DNA of 12,180 bases from positions 1 through 12,180 of the forward strand of contig JBFWKZ010000076.1 in NCBI GenBank assembly GCA_050252415.1, written 5' to 3'. Numbering within the stretch: the stretch's first letter is position 1; each line of letters opens with the position of its first letter. Below are positions 6,348-12,180 of this stretch, piece after piece. The stretch comes from Heteroscillospira sp050252415 (lineage in GTDB: Bacteria; Bacillota; Clostridia; Oscillospirales; Oscillospiraceae). The translations under genes and the position numbers were made by a program. The notes under the pieces are model-generated. The model had not been told where the DNA came from. It saw nothing but the letters and a program-made list of their open reading frames with translations, and did not search any database.

Positions 6348-7565
6348 TTAGAAATCGACCTCGGTATCGTAATAGCAGCACTTGAGCAGCTTCTCCATCT
6401 CCTCCAGGCTGGGCTGGCGGGGATTGGAGCCGGTGCAGGCGTCGCTGAGCGCGTTCTTTGCGATCTCCGGAAGGCGCTCCAGAAAAACGTTCTCCGGGAC
6501 AAAGCCGTTCTCGGTGGGATAGCTGTCTGCGCCATAATTTTTTATGCAGTGCGGGATGTTCAGCGCATCGTTCATACCGAGCAGGTGGTCAATCAGGAGA
6601 GCGACCTTCTCGTCGTCGTTTTTGCCGCCGAGATTCATATAATCCGCGATCTGGCCGTAGCGCTTTTTCGCGGTCTCATCCTTGGCGTTGAAGGCGATAA
6701 CCTTGGGCAGATACATGGCGTTGGCCGCGCCGTGGATAAGGTGGGCGCCGTAGTCGGCGAAAGCTGCGCCGGTCTTGTGGGCCATGGAGTGAACAATGCC
6801 CAGCAGCGCATTGGAAAAAGCCATTCCGGCCAGACACTGCGCGTTGTGCATGCTGTCGCGCTTGGACATGTCGCCGTTGTAGGAATCAACGAGGTCGCTC
6901 TGGACCATTTTGATGGCAAAGATGGCGAGCGGGTCGGTGAAATCACAGTGGGCGGTGGAGACATAGGCCTCAATGGCATGGGTTATGGCATCCATTCCGG
7001 TGTGGGCCACCAGTTTTTTGGGCATGGTCTCCGCCAGATCGGGGTCCACAATGGCCACGTCCGGGGTGATCTCAAAGTCCGCGAGGGGATATTTAATTCC
7101 CTTGGCATAGTCGGTGATGACGGCGAAAGCCGTCACCTCGGTAGCGGTACCGGATGTCGAGGAGATGGCACAAAAATGGGCCTTCCTGCGGAGCTTGGGC
7201 AGTCCGAACACCCTGCACATATCTTCAAAGGTAAGATCGGGATATTCATACTTGATCCACATCGCTTTTGCCGCGTCGATAGGAGAGCCGCCGCCAATGG
7301 CAACGATCCAGTCGGGCTGAAATTTCTGCATGACCTCGGCGCCCTTCATGACGGTTTCCACCGACGGATCGGGCTCAATGCCCTCGAACAGTTTCACTTC
7401 CATGCCGGCTTCCTTCAGATAGGAGACCGCACGGTCCAGAAAACCAAATTTCTTCATGCTGCCGCCGCCGACACAGATAATCGCGCGCTTGCCTTCAAAA
7501 GTCTTCAGCGCCTCCAGCGCGCCCTTGCCGTGGTACAGATCTCTCGGTAAAGTAAATCTTGCCAT
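6348..7565 (-). CDS. Iron-containing alcohol dehydrogenase
   Basis: This 405-residue NAD(P)-dependent alcohol dehydrogenase of the group III, iron-dependent family resembles the C-terminal domain of AdhE and clostridial butanol/propanediol dehydrogenases. It interconverts an aldehyde and a primary alcohol in the cytoplasm, probably as an electron sink in fermentation. The nucleotide-binding loop GGGSPID is at 91-97 and SSTSGTATEVTAF at 135-147. Likely metal ligands, by family pattern, are D192 and H196 (TGMDAITHAIEAY), H259 (GIVHSMAH) and H278 (LIHGAANA), with H263 in the catalytic region. The ATG at 7565 has GGAGG 7 nt upstream; the frame stays open to 7694, but that extension covers the promoter, so it is rejected. 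The gene is a single unit with its own promoter and terminator. Exact substrate and cofactor preference cannot be told from sequence. Confidence 0.95.
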   Translation of the reverse strand: MARFTLPRDLYHGKGALEALKTFEGKRAIICVGGGSMKKFGFLDRAVSYLKEAGMEVKLFEGIEPDPSVETVMKGAEVMQKFQPDWIVAIGGGSPIDAAKAMWIKYEYPDLTFEDMCRVFGLPKLRRKAHFCAISSTSGTATEVTAFAVITDYAKGIKYPLADFEITPDVAIVDPDLAETMPKKLVAHTGMDAITHAIEAYVSTAHCDFTDPLAIFAIKMVQSDLVDSYNGDMSKRDSMHNAQCLAGMAFSNALLGIVHSMAHKTGAAFADYGAHLIHGAANAMYLPKVIAFNAKDETAKKRYGQIADYMNLGGKNDDEKVALLIDHLLGMNDALNIPHCIKNYGADSYPTENGFVPENVFLERLPEIAKNALSDACTGSNPRQPSLEEMEKLLKCCYYDTEVDF

Positions 7566-7584
7566 AGGATTACCTCCAAATTCT

Positions 7585-7643
7585 TTCTGCGTTTTTGCCG
7601 CAGTTCCCAGGAAGCGCGTGAACGGCGTATCGGCTACGCAGAA
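7585..7643 (-). promoter_or_regulatory. Inverted repeat in the alcohol dehydrogenase leader
   Basis: The 8-nt arms TTCTGCGT (7636-7643) and ACGCAGAA (7585-7592) are perfectly complementary in the roughly 95-nt untranslated leader and enclose smaller possible stems such as GCGTA/TACGC. The closing arm ends about 8 nt before the GGAGG site, so folding could affect translation. No known riboswitch class is recognised. Confidence 0.4.
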
Positions 7644-7645
7644 CA

Positions 7646-7683
7646 CATAAGTCCCTGTGATTGCTAAATTACCAGGACTTATG
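7646..7683. promoter_or_regulatory. Putative operator: inverted repeat around the adh -10 box
   Basis: The arm CATAAGTCCTG (minus strand, 7673-7683) lies in the spacer just upstream of the -10, and CAGGGACTTATG (7646-7657) begins at the predicted transcription start. They match as an inverted repeat except for one extra base, with 15 bp between. Only one arm is transcribed, so this is more likely a protein-binding site than an RNA hairpin. It does not match the Rex consensus (TTGTTAA-N4-TTAACAA). The binding factor is unknown. Confidence 0.6.
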
Positions 7684-7694
7684 ACGCTTGTCAA
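7666..7694 (-). promoter_or_regulatory. Promoter of the alcohol dehydrogenase
   Basis: A perfect -35 box TTGACA (7689-7694) is 17 bp from a -10 box TAATTT (7666-7671) that also carries the extended TG element (TGGTAATTT). Transcription should begin near 7659. Confidence 0.85.
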
Positions 7695-7900
7695 GGAAAA
7701 TCGCTCTTAATTGACAAAAAAATAACATTTTGTGCTGCCGGCGCGAAAAAAGACAGTTGGTTTTTCCGACCGATAAGACTATCATATCAAAACCCGGATA
7801 AAAAATTCATCATCAATCAAAAAAACGCCTTTTTGGATAATCCCGATAATTGAGCTTTTTTGTTTTCAGACCAAAATCTGTATATTGTAACCCTTTTGAG

Positions 7901-7929
7901 TTGATTGCAAAAACGATGGTTGGTATTAT
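7901..7929 (+). promoter_or_regulatory. Candidate promoter of the ACT-domain gene
   Basis: TTGATT (7901-7906) and TATTAT (7924-7929) are 17 bp apart, giving a leader of about 113 nt. A second, weaker pair, TTGGTT (7757-7762) and TATCAT (7780-7785), also at 17 bp, lies upstream. Apart from these and the dehydrogenase signals, the 7695-8048 gap is AT-rich and holds no gene I can support. Confidence 0.5.
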
Positions 7930-8048
7930 TATCCATATAGTGGTAAGAAATATCCAAGTTTGCAGTTTATTTATGTTGTGCGAAAAAATAAGGTTTGATT
8001 ATTTAGATAATCAGAAAGCAAATTATATTGTTATGGAGGTATCAGGCA

Positions 8049-8414
8049 ATGAAAATCAAAGCGATAGAATGTAGCTTTTCTGTATGTCAATTGAAGGACA
8101 TATCAGCGATAGATATGAATAGTGAACTTTTCTTTCTCGGAAAGACAGATGAGGAATTATCTCTGGTATGCCCCACAGAGAGTATACCCGTCAGTGTCAT
8201 TAAAAGAGATGATGGTTGGAAGGCCTTTAGAATAGAGGGCATATTGGATTTCTCACTTATCGGCATATTATCGAAAATTGCAAATCTATTGGCCGATAAC
8301 GATATCAGTATCTTTGCCATCTCAACGTTTAATACGGATTATATTCTAACAAAGGCAGACAATTATGCAAGAGCGTTGGATTTGCTTGAAAAAGCTGGAT
8401 ATCAAATTGTATAG
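8049..8414 (+). CDS. Stand-alone ACT-domain protein
   Basis: This 121-residue cytoplasmic protein resembles the bacterial family of small proteins with paired ACT-like folds (related to the CASTOR-type ACT domain). The second half, from about residue 60, shows the ACT pattern: a beta strand RIEGILDFSLIGILSKIANLLADNDISIFAISTFNTDYIL, where a ligand-binding loop follows the first strand, then a final helix and strand (ALDLLEKAGYQIV). ACT domains bind amino acids and regulate partner proteins; with no enzyme domain attached and no biosynthetic neighbour, the ligand and partner are unknown. The start is the ATG at 8049 with GGAGG at 8035-8039; a TTG at 8028 in the same frame would put this site inside the gene. 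Confidence 0.85.
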   Translation: MKIKAIECSFSVCQLKDISAIDMNSELFFLGKTDEELSLVCPTESIPVSVIKRDDGWKAFRIEGILDFSLIGILSKIANLLADNDISIFAISTFNTDYILTKADNYARALDLLEKAGYQIV

Positions 8415-8508
8415 CGTCGTCTAATGAGCAGCAGATGCACCTGAGAAATGGAGAGAACTGCAATGACCCAGAGCCTTATCATACGGATATGTCAGTATAA
8501 AGCAACTG

Positions 8509-8520
8509 ATGACATGTCAT
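8509..8520. repeat. 12-bp perfect palindrome upstream of the GNAT gene
   Basis: ATGACATGTCAT is its own reverse complement and lies 82 bp before the GNAT start codon, in an intergenic stretch with no other signal. It could be a regulator-binding site, but a palindrome of this size may also occur by chance. Confidence 0.35.
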
Positions 8521-8601
8521 AAACTTCGCATGATGTTTATGAGATACAGTGGACACTTTGGCGGATTATTTATACTTTTCTATTAGGAGAAAGAATCTCA
8601 G

Positions 8602-9081
8602 ATGAATAAAGAATTCGATTTTCGATTTGCAGACGAAAAAGATACTGCAAAGATTTTATACTTCATAAAAGAGCTTGCAGTCTATGAAAAGATGGCAGAT
8701 GAAGTGGTTGCCACAGAAGAATTGATGAAGGAATGGATATTCGAAAAGAAAAAAGCGGAAGTCATTTTTGTCACAGAAAACAGAAAAGAAGTTGGCTTTG
8801 CGCTGTTTTTTCACAACTTTTCCACGTTCCTCGGCCGCGCCGGGATCTATCTTGAAGATTTGTATGTCCTGCCGGAATGCAGAGGGAAGGGCTACGGAAA
8901 GGCATTGTTAAAGCAGCTTGCAAAGATCGCAGTTGAGCGTGGATGTGGACGACTGGAGTGGTGGTGCCTTGATTGGAATAAGCCGAGCATCGATTTCTAC
9001 CTTTCTCTTGGTGCAGAACCGATGCGTGATTGGACAGTCTATCGGATTTCCGGAAACACCCTGAAAGAACTGGCTGAGTAA
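8602..9081 (+). CDS. GNAT-family N-acetyltransferase, spermidine/spermine acetyltransferase-like
   Basis: This 159-residue protein has full GNAT length and transfers an acetyl group from acetyl-CoA to an amine. The acetyl-CoA loop RGKGYG is at 94-99, preceded by the strand YLEDLYVLPECRGKG, and the C-terminal segment LEWWCLDWNKPSIDFYLSLGA (118-138) matches motif B of the SSAT (diamine/polyamine acetyltransferase) branch, where W-N-x-x-S-x-x-F-Y is typical. The substrate is therefore likely a small polyamine or amino-acid-like amine, but this is by similarity only. AGGAGA at 8585-8590 precedes the ATG by 11 nt. It follows the ACT gene by 187 bp in the same direction with no clear terminator between, so cotranscription is possible. 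Confidence 0.9.
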   Translation: MNKEFDFRFADEKDTAKILYFIKELAVYEKMADEVVATEELMKEWIFEKKKAEVIFVTENRKEVGFALFFHNFSTFLGRAGIYLEDLYVLPECRGKGYGKALLKQLAKIAVERGCGRLEWWCLDWNKPSIDFYLSLGAEPMRDWTVYRISGNTLKELAE

Positions 9082-9151
9082 TTTTGCAGTGCGCCGAAGG
9101 ATGCCCTTCCTCCTTATGCTGCGCTTCCCATTGTGGTTATGATGTGTACGA

Positions 9152-9352
9152 ATGACATCGTCCCCTTATGATAAAAAAAGAAATTACTATCTTGTTACCG
9201 TCCCGGGTCACAAAACGATTAACTTGAAAAGCCTCAGCGAAAAGATTCCCGGCCGTAAACTGAGCTTTGCCAATGAAGAAATGCTTTTAGAACTTTTGGC
9301 ATTAAGAAAAGGACACGTAACACCACTTCCCAATAAATTTGTATTTAAATAA
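9152..9352 (+). pseudogene. Fragment of a YbaK/ProX-type aminoacyl-tRNA deacylase
   Basis: The 66-residue frame contains the middle of a YbaK/EbsC-domain protein: KKRNYYLVTVPG, the segment INLKSLSEKIPGRKLSFANEE, and the motif KGHVTPL. In whole proteins (about 160 residues, hydrolysing mischarged prolyl-tRNA) this is preceded by about 60 residues and followed by the C-terminal half, both absent here. It ends in an unrelated tail PNKFVFK. There is no ribosome binding site before the ATG. A possible remnant of the preceding strand (MMCTND) is in another frame just upstream. It looks like a decayed gene and is probably not functional. Confidence 0.65.
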
Positions 9353-9523
9353 AAAAGTTTTTTCGTCATGCCTCGTCTTTTATGTAAACTGGTACGCCAT
9401 GGCCCGCGCTCAAATGAGTGGCATTTTCATAAAGATAAAAAAAGTTATTTTCAGCGGAACAAATATCCGCCGGAGAGCGTCAAAGTAATCAATACGATGA
9501 TTAAAGATTGTGGGTGTGTGCAG

Positions 9524-11626
9524 ATGAAGAAACTTATTTCCATTGCGCTTGCCGTGGCCCTCCTCGTTCCGTTCGGCGCTACGGCGTCTGCTGCGGCTTC
9601 GACACTGGACGAGCGGCTTGAGGCCATTACGCTTTCGGTGAAGGATACCCTCGGCATCGGGGATGATTACACCGATTTTGAAAGTTCGCTGAACGAAAGC
9701 GACGGGCAGAAAGTCTGGACCCTGGACTGGCACGACGACGATGAGGAAACTTACGTCGAAGCGAACGAGAACGGCAAGATTATCCATTATTACTGGAATT
9801 ACAGCGGCGGCGACGATGATTCTTACGGAAATATCCATAAATTCCCCGCGTATTCCATGGACGAGGCCGCGTCCATTGCCGATGAATTCCTGAAAAAAGT
9901 GCTCGACACCGATATCGAGTGGGCGGAGCTGGACTCAAATTTCAGATACTACAGCAGCCGCTACAACTTCAGCGGATACCTCACCCTTAACGGGTTGGAC
10001 ACATCGGTTCCCATAAGGCTTGCGGTCGACGGGAGCACCGGAAAAGTCACCAGCTATTACCGCGACGACGAGGGGCAGGACTACAGCGCCGCCTCCGACC
10101 CGTCCGCCGCGATAGCGGCCGCCGACGCATCCGGAACCCTTTACGATACCGTAAACATGACGCTTGCCTACGCGACGAGGGATGACGACGGCACGGCCTA
10201 TCTCCAGTATACCCCCGATTCCGGCGATACCTACGTCGTGGACGCCATCACCGGCGAGCTCGTGGACCTGACCGAGCTTGAGTCCGGTTACGGCGAGACG
10301 TATAATGAATACAAGAGCGGCGGCATGCGCGGGGCGGAAGCTTCCGACTCGACAAGCTCCGTCCTTACCGACATTGAGCGTGAGGCGGTCGAGGGGATGG
10401 AAGGCGTCTTGGACAGCGCCGAGCTTGAGGCCGCCGCGCGCGCCGTGTCCGAGCTGGGCATCACCGATGATTTTGAGCTCGACTCCATCTATTACAGTTC
10501 CTGCACTGACGACGAAGGCAATACGCAGATTGAGGCCAGCCTTGAATTCGGGCCCGCCAATGACGATGCCGCGGCCAACGAGCTGAAGGACCTGGTCATG
10601 GATGCCGAGACGGGCAAAATAATCTCTGTCGACGTGTGGGGGGACTACTGCACCGAATCCGAGGATGGAACCTATACGTACACGAGGGACGAGGCCGAAG
10701 CCACGGCCCGTAGCTTCGCGGGCAAGATGGTGCCCGATATGCTCGCCGAATGCGTGCTGCTCGACAGCACCGGAGACTCCGGCACAAGCGAACAGTATTT
10801 CACCTTCAGCCGCGCTGTAAACGGAATCATTTTCCCTGAAAATGATATCAGCGTCGCGGTCGACGCCGATACCGGGTACGTGGACAGCTATGACACCACT
10901 TGGACCGACGACGATATCCGCTTCGTCTCCGATACCGGCGCGATTTCCGGGGACGATGCGGCCGATGCATACACCGCGGCCGTCGGCACGGAGCTGCGCT
11001 ATGTGCAGGTCCCGGCCGACGTGCAGAGCTCTGGGATGCTGCTCGCCTACGCCTTCAGCGACAGCTCAGTGTGGGGCGTGGACGCCACCTCGGGCAAGAT
11101 CTTGCAGGACGAGGAGGACTCCGATGAAGCCCTGGAATACGGCGATCTCTCGGGCCACTGGGCCGAGAGTATGATCGAAAAACTGGCCGAGTACGGCGTC
11201 GGGTTTTCAGGCGGCTCCTTCCAGCCCGAAGCCCAGCTCACCCAGAAGGACGCGCTGATCCTGATAACCGGCGCGGCGGGGTATGATTACAGCGATGGTA
11301 CCGATATCGAGGGCCTTTACGATACGGCCTACTACCTGGACATCCTCGACGAATCCGAATATGACCCCGACGGGCTTGTCACACGCGCCGACCTTGCAAA
11401 ATACATCGTCAACGCGCTGGGCTACGGCGAAGTTGCGGAGATCACCGGGATATTCACGGTCGATTTCGCCGACGCCGGCGATATTCCATCCGACCTCTAC
11501 GGATATGTGGCGATTGCCAGGGGCCTCGGCATCATAGGCGGCGTTCCCGGCGGAAGCTTCCTGCCGAACGATACGGCGGTCCGCGCGCAGGCCGCGGCAA
11601 TGCTGTACCATTACATGAGTACCTGA
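9524..11626 (+). CDS. Secreted acidic YcdB/YcdC-like protein with S-layer homology repeats
   Basis: This 700-residue surface protein has a signal peptide (residues 1 to about 25: KK, hydrophobic core, A-S-A cleavage region). Residues 28-535 hold repeated YcdB/YcdC or PepSY-like modules, each ending in a strand motif of the type VDxxTGKV: about 168-176, 238-246, 358-366, 445-453 and 518-526. The C-terminus has three S-layer homology repeats (about 541-590, 595-635 and 645-700), starting DLSGHWAESMIEKL and with TRAD at 620-623 and a related VRAQ near 686; these usually anchor proteins to secondary cell wall polymer. It is remarkably rich in Asp and Glu, suggesting metal or cation binding, though this is unproven. 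The ATG at 9524 is chosen because it begins the signal peptide; the frame is open to 9368, and the ribosome binding site is weak (GTGGGTG). No clear promoter is seen upstream. Confidence 0.85.
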   Translation: MKKLISIALAVALLVPFGATASAAASTLDERLEAITLSVKDTLGIGDDYTDFESSLNESDGQKVWTLDWHDDDEETYVEANENGKIIHYYWNYSGGDDDSYGNIHKFPAYSMDEAASIADEFLKKVLDTDIEWAELDSNFRYYSSRYNFSGYLTLNGLDTSVPIRLAVDGSTGKVTSYYRDDEGQDYSAASDPSAAIAAADASGTLYDTVNMTLAYATRDDDGTAYLQYTPDSGDTYVVDAITGELVDLTELESGYGETYNEYKSGGMRGAEASDSTSSVLTDIEREAVEGMEGVLDSAELEAAARAVSELGITDDFELDSIYYSSCTDDEGNTQIEASLEFGPANDDAAANELKDLVMDAETGKIISVDVWGDYCTESEDGTYTYTRDEAEATARSFAGKMVPDMLAECVLLDSTGDSGTSEQYFTFSRAVNGIIFPENDISVAVDADTGYVDSYDTTWTDDDIRFVSDTGAISGDDAADAYTAAVGTELRYVQVPADVQSSGMLLAYAFSDSSVWGVDATSGKILQDEEDSDEALEYGDLSGHWAESMIEKLAEYGVGFSGGSFQPEAQLTQKDALILITGAAGYDYSDGTDIEGLYDTAYYLDILDESEYDPDGLVTRADLAKYIVNALGYGEVAEITGIFTVDFADAGDIPSDLYGYVAIARGLGIIGGVPGGSFLPNDTAVRAQAAAMLYHYMST

Positions 11627-11669
11627 ATCGTAAGCCACTACGCCCATTTTATGAAATAAAGCCGGACAG

Positions 11670-11709
11670 AAAGTAACACCTCGCCGCTGCAGCGGCGAGG
11701 TGTTACTTT
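11670..11709. terminator. 40-bp perfect palindrome, terminator of the surface protein gene
   Basis: The 20-nt arms, starting AAAGTAACACC and centred between 11689 and 11690, are fully complementary without any spacer, so the RNA forms a long hairpin with only a minimal loop. It lies 43 bp after the stop codon and ends TTTATT on the plus strand; on the minus strand it ends TTTCTG. It can also serve the leftward pseudogene on the other side. Confidence 0.8.
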
Positions 11710-11730
11710 ATTCAGTTGAATCCATAATGA

Positions 11731-12127
11731 TTATACAAGCTGGCCCGGACGCTTTTCCTTCTCTTTCGGAGGAAAATTCCTGTCAAACGCATCCGCCTCA
11801 AAATCGTCGACGAGATAGCCTGCCGGATCGGCGTAGGCGCCGGTTATGCCGCTGAGATGGGCCTTAGTTCATTTACCATGAAGTACGGCGCGGGCTCACC
11901 TCTCGGCACAGCAGCATAATCAATATTTAAAGACTGCCCGGATACAAAACCAAACCGCTTGTAAAAAGCGGGGTTTCCGGTAATCGCAACAGCGCCGCAG
12001 CCGAGTTTTTTTGCTTTCTCCAACGTATAAGCAATCAGCCGGCTGCCGTAGCCTTTTCTCTGGTACGCCGGTAAAACGCTTCCGGGCCAAAAACCATAAT
12101 CGGGACTTGCTTTCCGTCAAACAGCAT
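11731..12127 (-). pseudogene. Decayed GNAT-family acetyltransferase
   Basis: In three frames on the minus strand I can read one GNAT protein. The first part, MLFDGKQVPIMVFGP (from 12127), continues after a one-base loss near 12080-12084 as SVLPAYQRKGYGSRLIAYTL, the acetyl-CoA loop, then LGCGAVAITGNPAFYKRFGF and APYFMVNEL. A second frame change near 11858-11866 (about 4 bases lost) leads to HLSGITGAYADPAGYLVDDF and a tail PPKEKEKRPGQLV ending in TAA at 11731-11733. The N-terminal 60 or so residues of the family are missing, and the sequence upstream turns AT-rich. Several independent lesions argue for a pseudogene, although sequencing errors could explain the frame changes. Confidence 0.8.
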
Positions 12128-12180
12128 TCTCCTAAATTTTAATTTAATCTTTTGATAATATCTAAAGTTTAGCGGAAATA

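Noticed and set aside
6549..7550. 333-codon plus-strand frame
   Set aside because: It is antisense to the alcohol dehydrogenase and has no family resemblance.
7566..7694. 43-residue N-terminal extension of the alcohol dehydrogenase
   Set aside because: It contains the -35 and -10 boxes, and family members begin at the ATG at 7565, which has GGAGG upstream.
7850..8074. 74-codon plus-strand frame before the ACT gene
   Set aside because: It spans the candidate promoter, has no ribosome binding site and overlaps the ACT start in another frame.
8550..8578. Promoter-like TGGACA and TACTTT, 17 bp apart, before the GNAT gene
   Set aside because: Transcription would begin at the ribosome binding site itself, leaving almost no leader; too uncertain to call.
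9368..9523. 52-residue N-terminal extension of the surface protein
   Set aside because: It would bury the signal peptide inside the protein; the ATG at 9524 begins a typical signal sequence.

Overview
The window looks like a chromosomal stretch from a Gram-positive anaerobe of the Clostridia, possibly Oscillospirales. This is inferred from strong AGGAGG-type ribosome binding sites, a MarR-controlled heterodimeric ABC exporter of the clostridial type, an iron-dependent alcohol dehydrogenase resembling the C-terminal half of AdhE, and a secreted YcdB/YcdC-like protein with S-layer homology repeats. No rRNA, tRNA, CRISPR array or complete insertion sequence was seen.

Layout, left to right. (1) Positions 1-4192, minus strand: an operon of a MarR repressor and two ABC exporter half-transporters; the second is cut by the left edge. 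A near-consensus promoter with a 14-bp perfect palindrome just downstream of the -10 suggests autoregulation. The two ATPase domains are asymmetric: one composite site is degenerate and one is canonical. (2) Positions 4429-5270, plus strand: a helix-turn-helix regulator tethered to the membrane by one helix, with a C-terminal domain predicted outside the cell. (3) Positions 5393-6333: a 60-residue proline-rich protein (minus strand) containing 21-bp tandem repeats, a GlsB/YeaQ-type small membrane protein (plus strand), and a 164-bp foldback MITE-like element inserted exactly in the stop codon of the latter. Terminators close the block. (4) Positions 6348-7694, minus strand: the iron-dependent alcohol dehydrogenase, with a strong promoter flanked by an unusual inverted repeat and a leader that can fold. 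(5) Positions 7700-9360, plus strand: an AT-richer block with a stand-alone ACT-domain protein, a GNAT acetyltransferase and a remnant of an aminoacyl-tRNA deacylase. (6) Positions 9524-11709: a GC-rich gene for a very acidic 700-residue surface protein, closed by a 40-bp perfect palindrome. (7) Positions 11731-12127, minus strand: a decayed GNAT acetyltransferase pseudogene with two frame disruptions.

Apart from the exporter operon, the genes are mostly single transcription units with their own signals and do not form one pathway. I did not find a convincing new multi-gene system. The best candidates for something undescribed are the repeat-bearing proline-rich mini-protein, the MITE-like foldback at the glsB stop codon, and the palindromic control region of the alcohol dehydrogenase.
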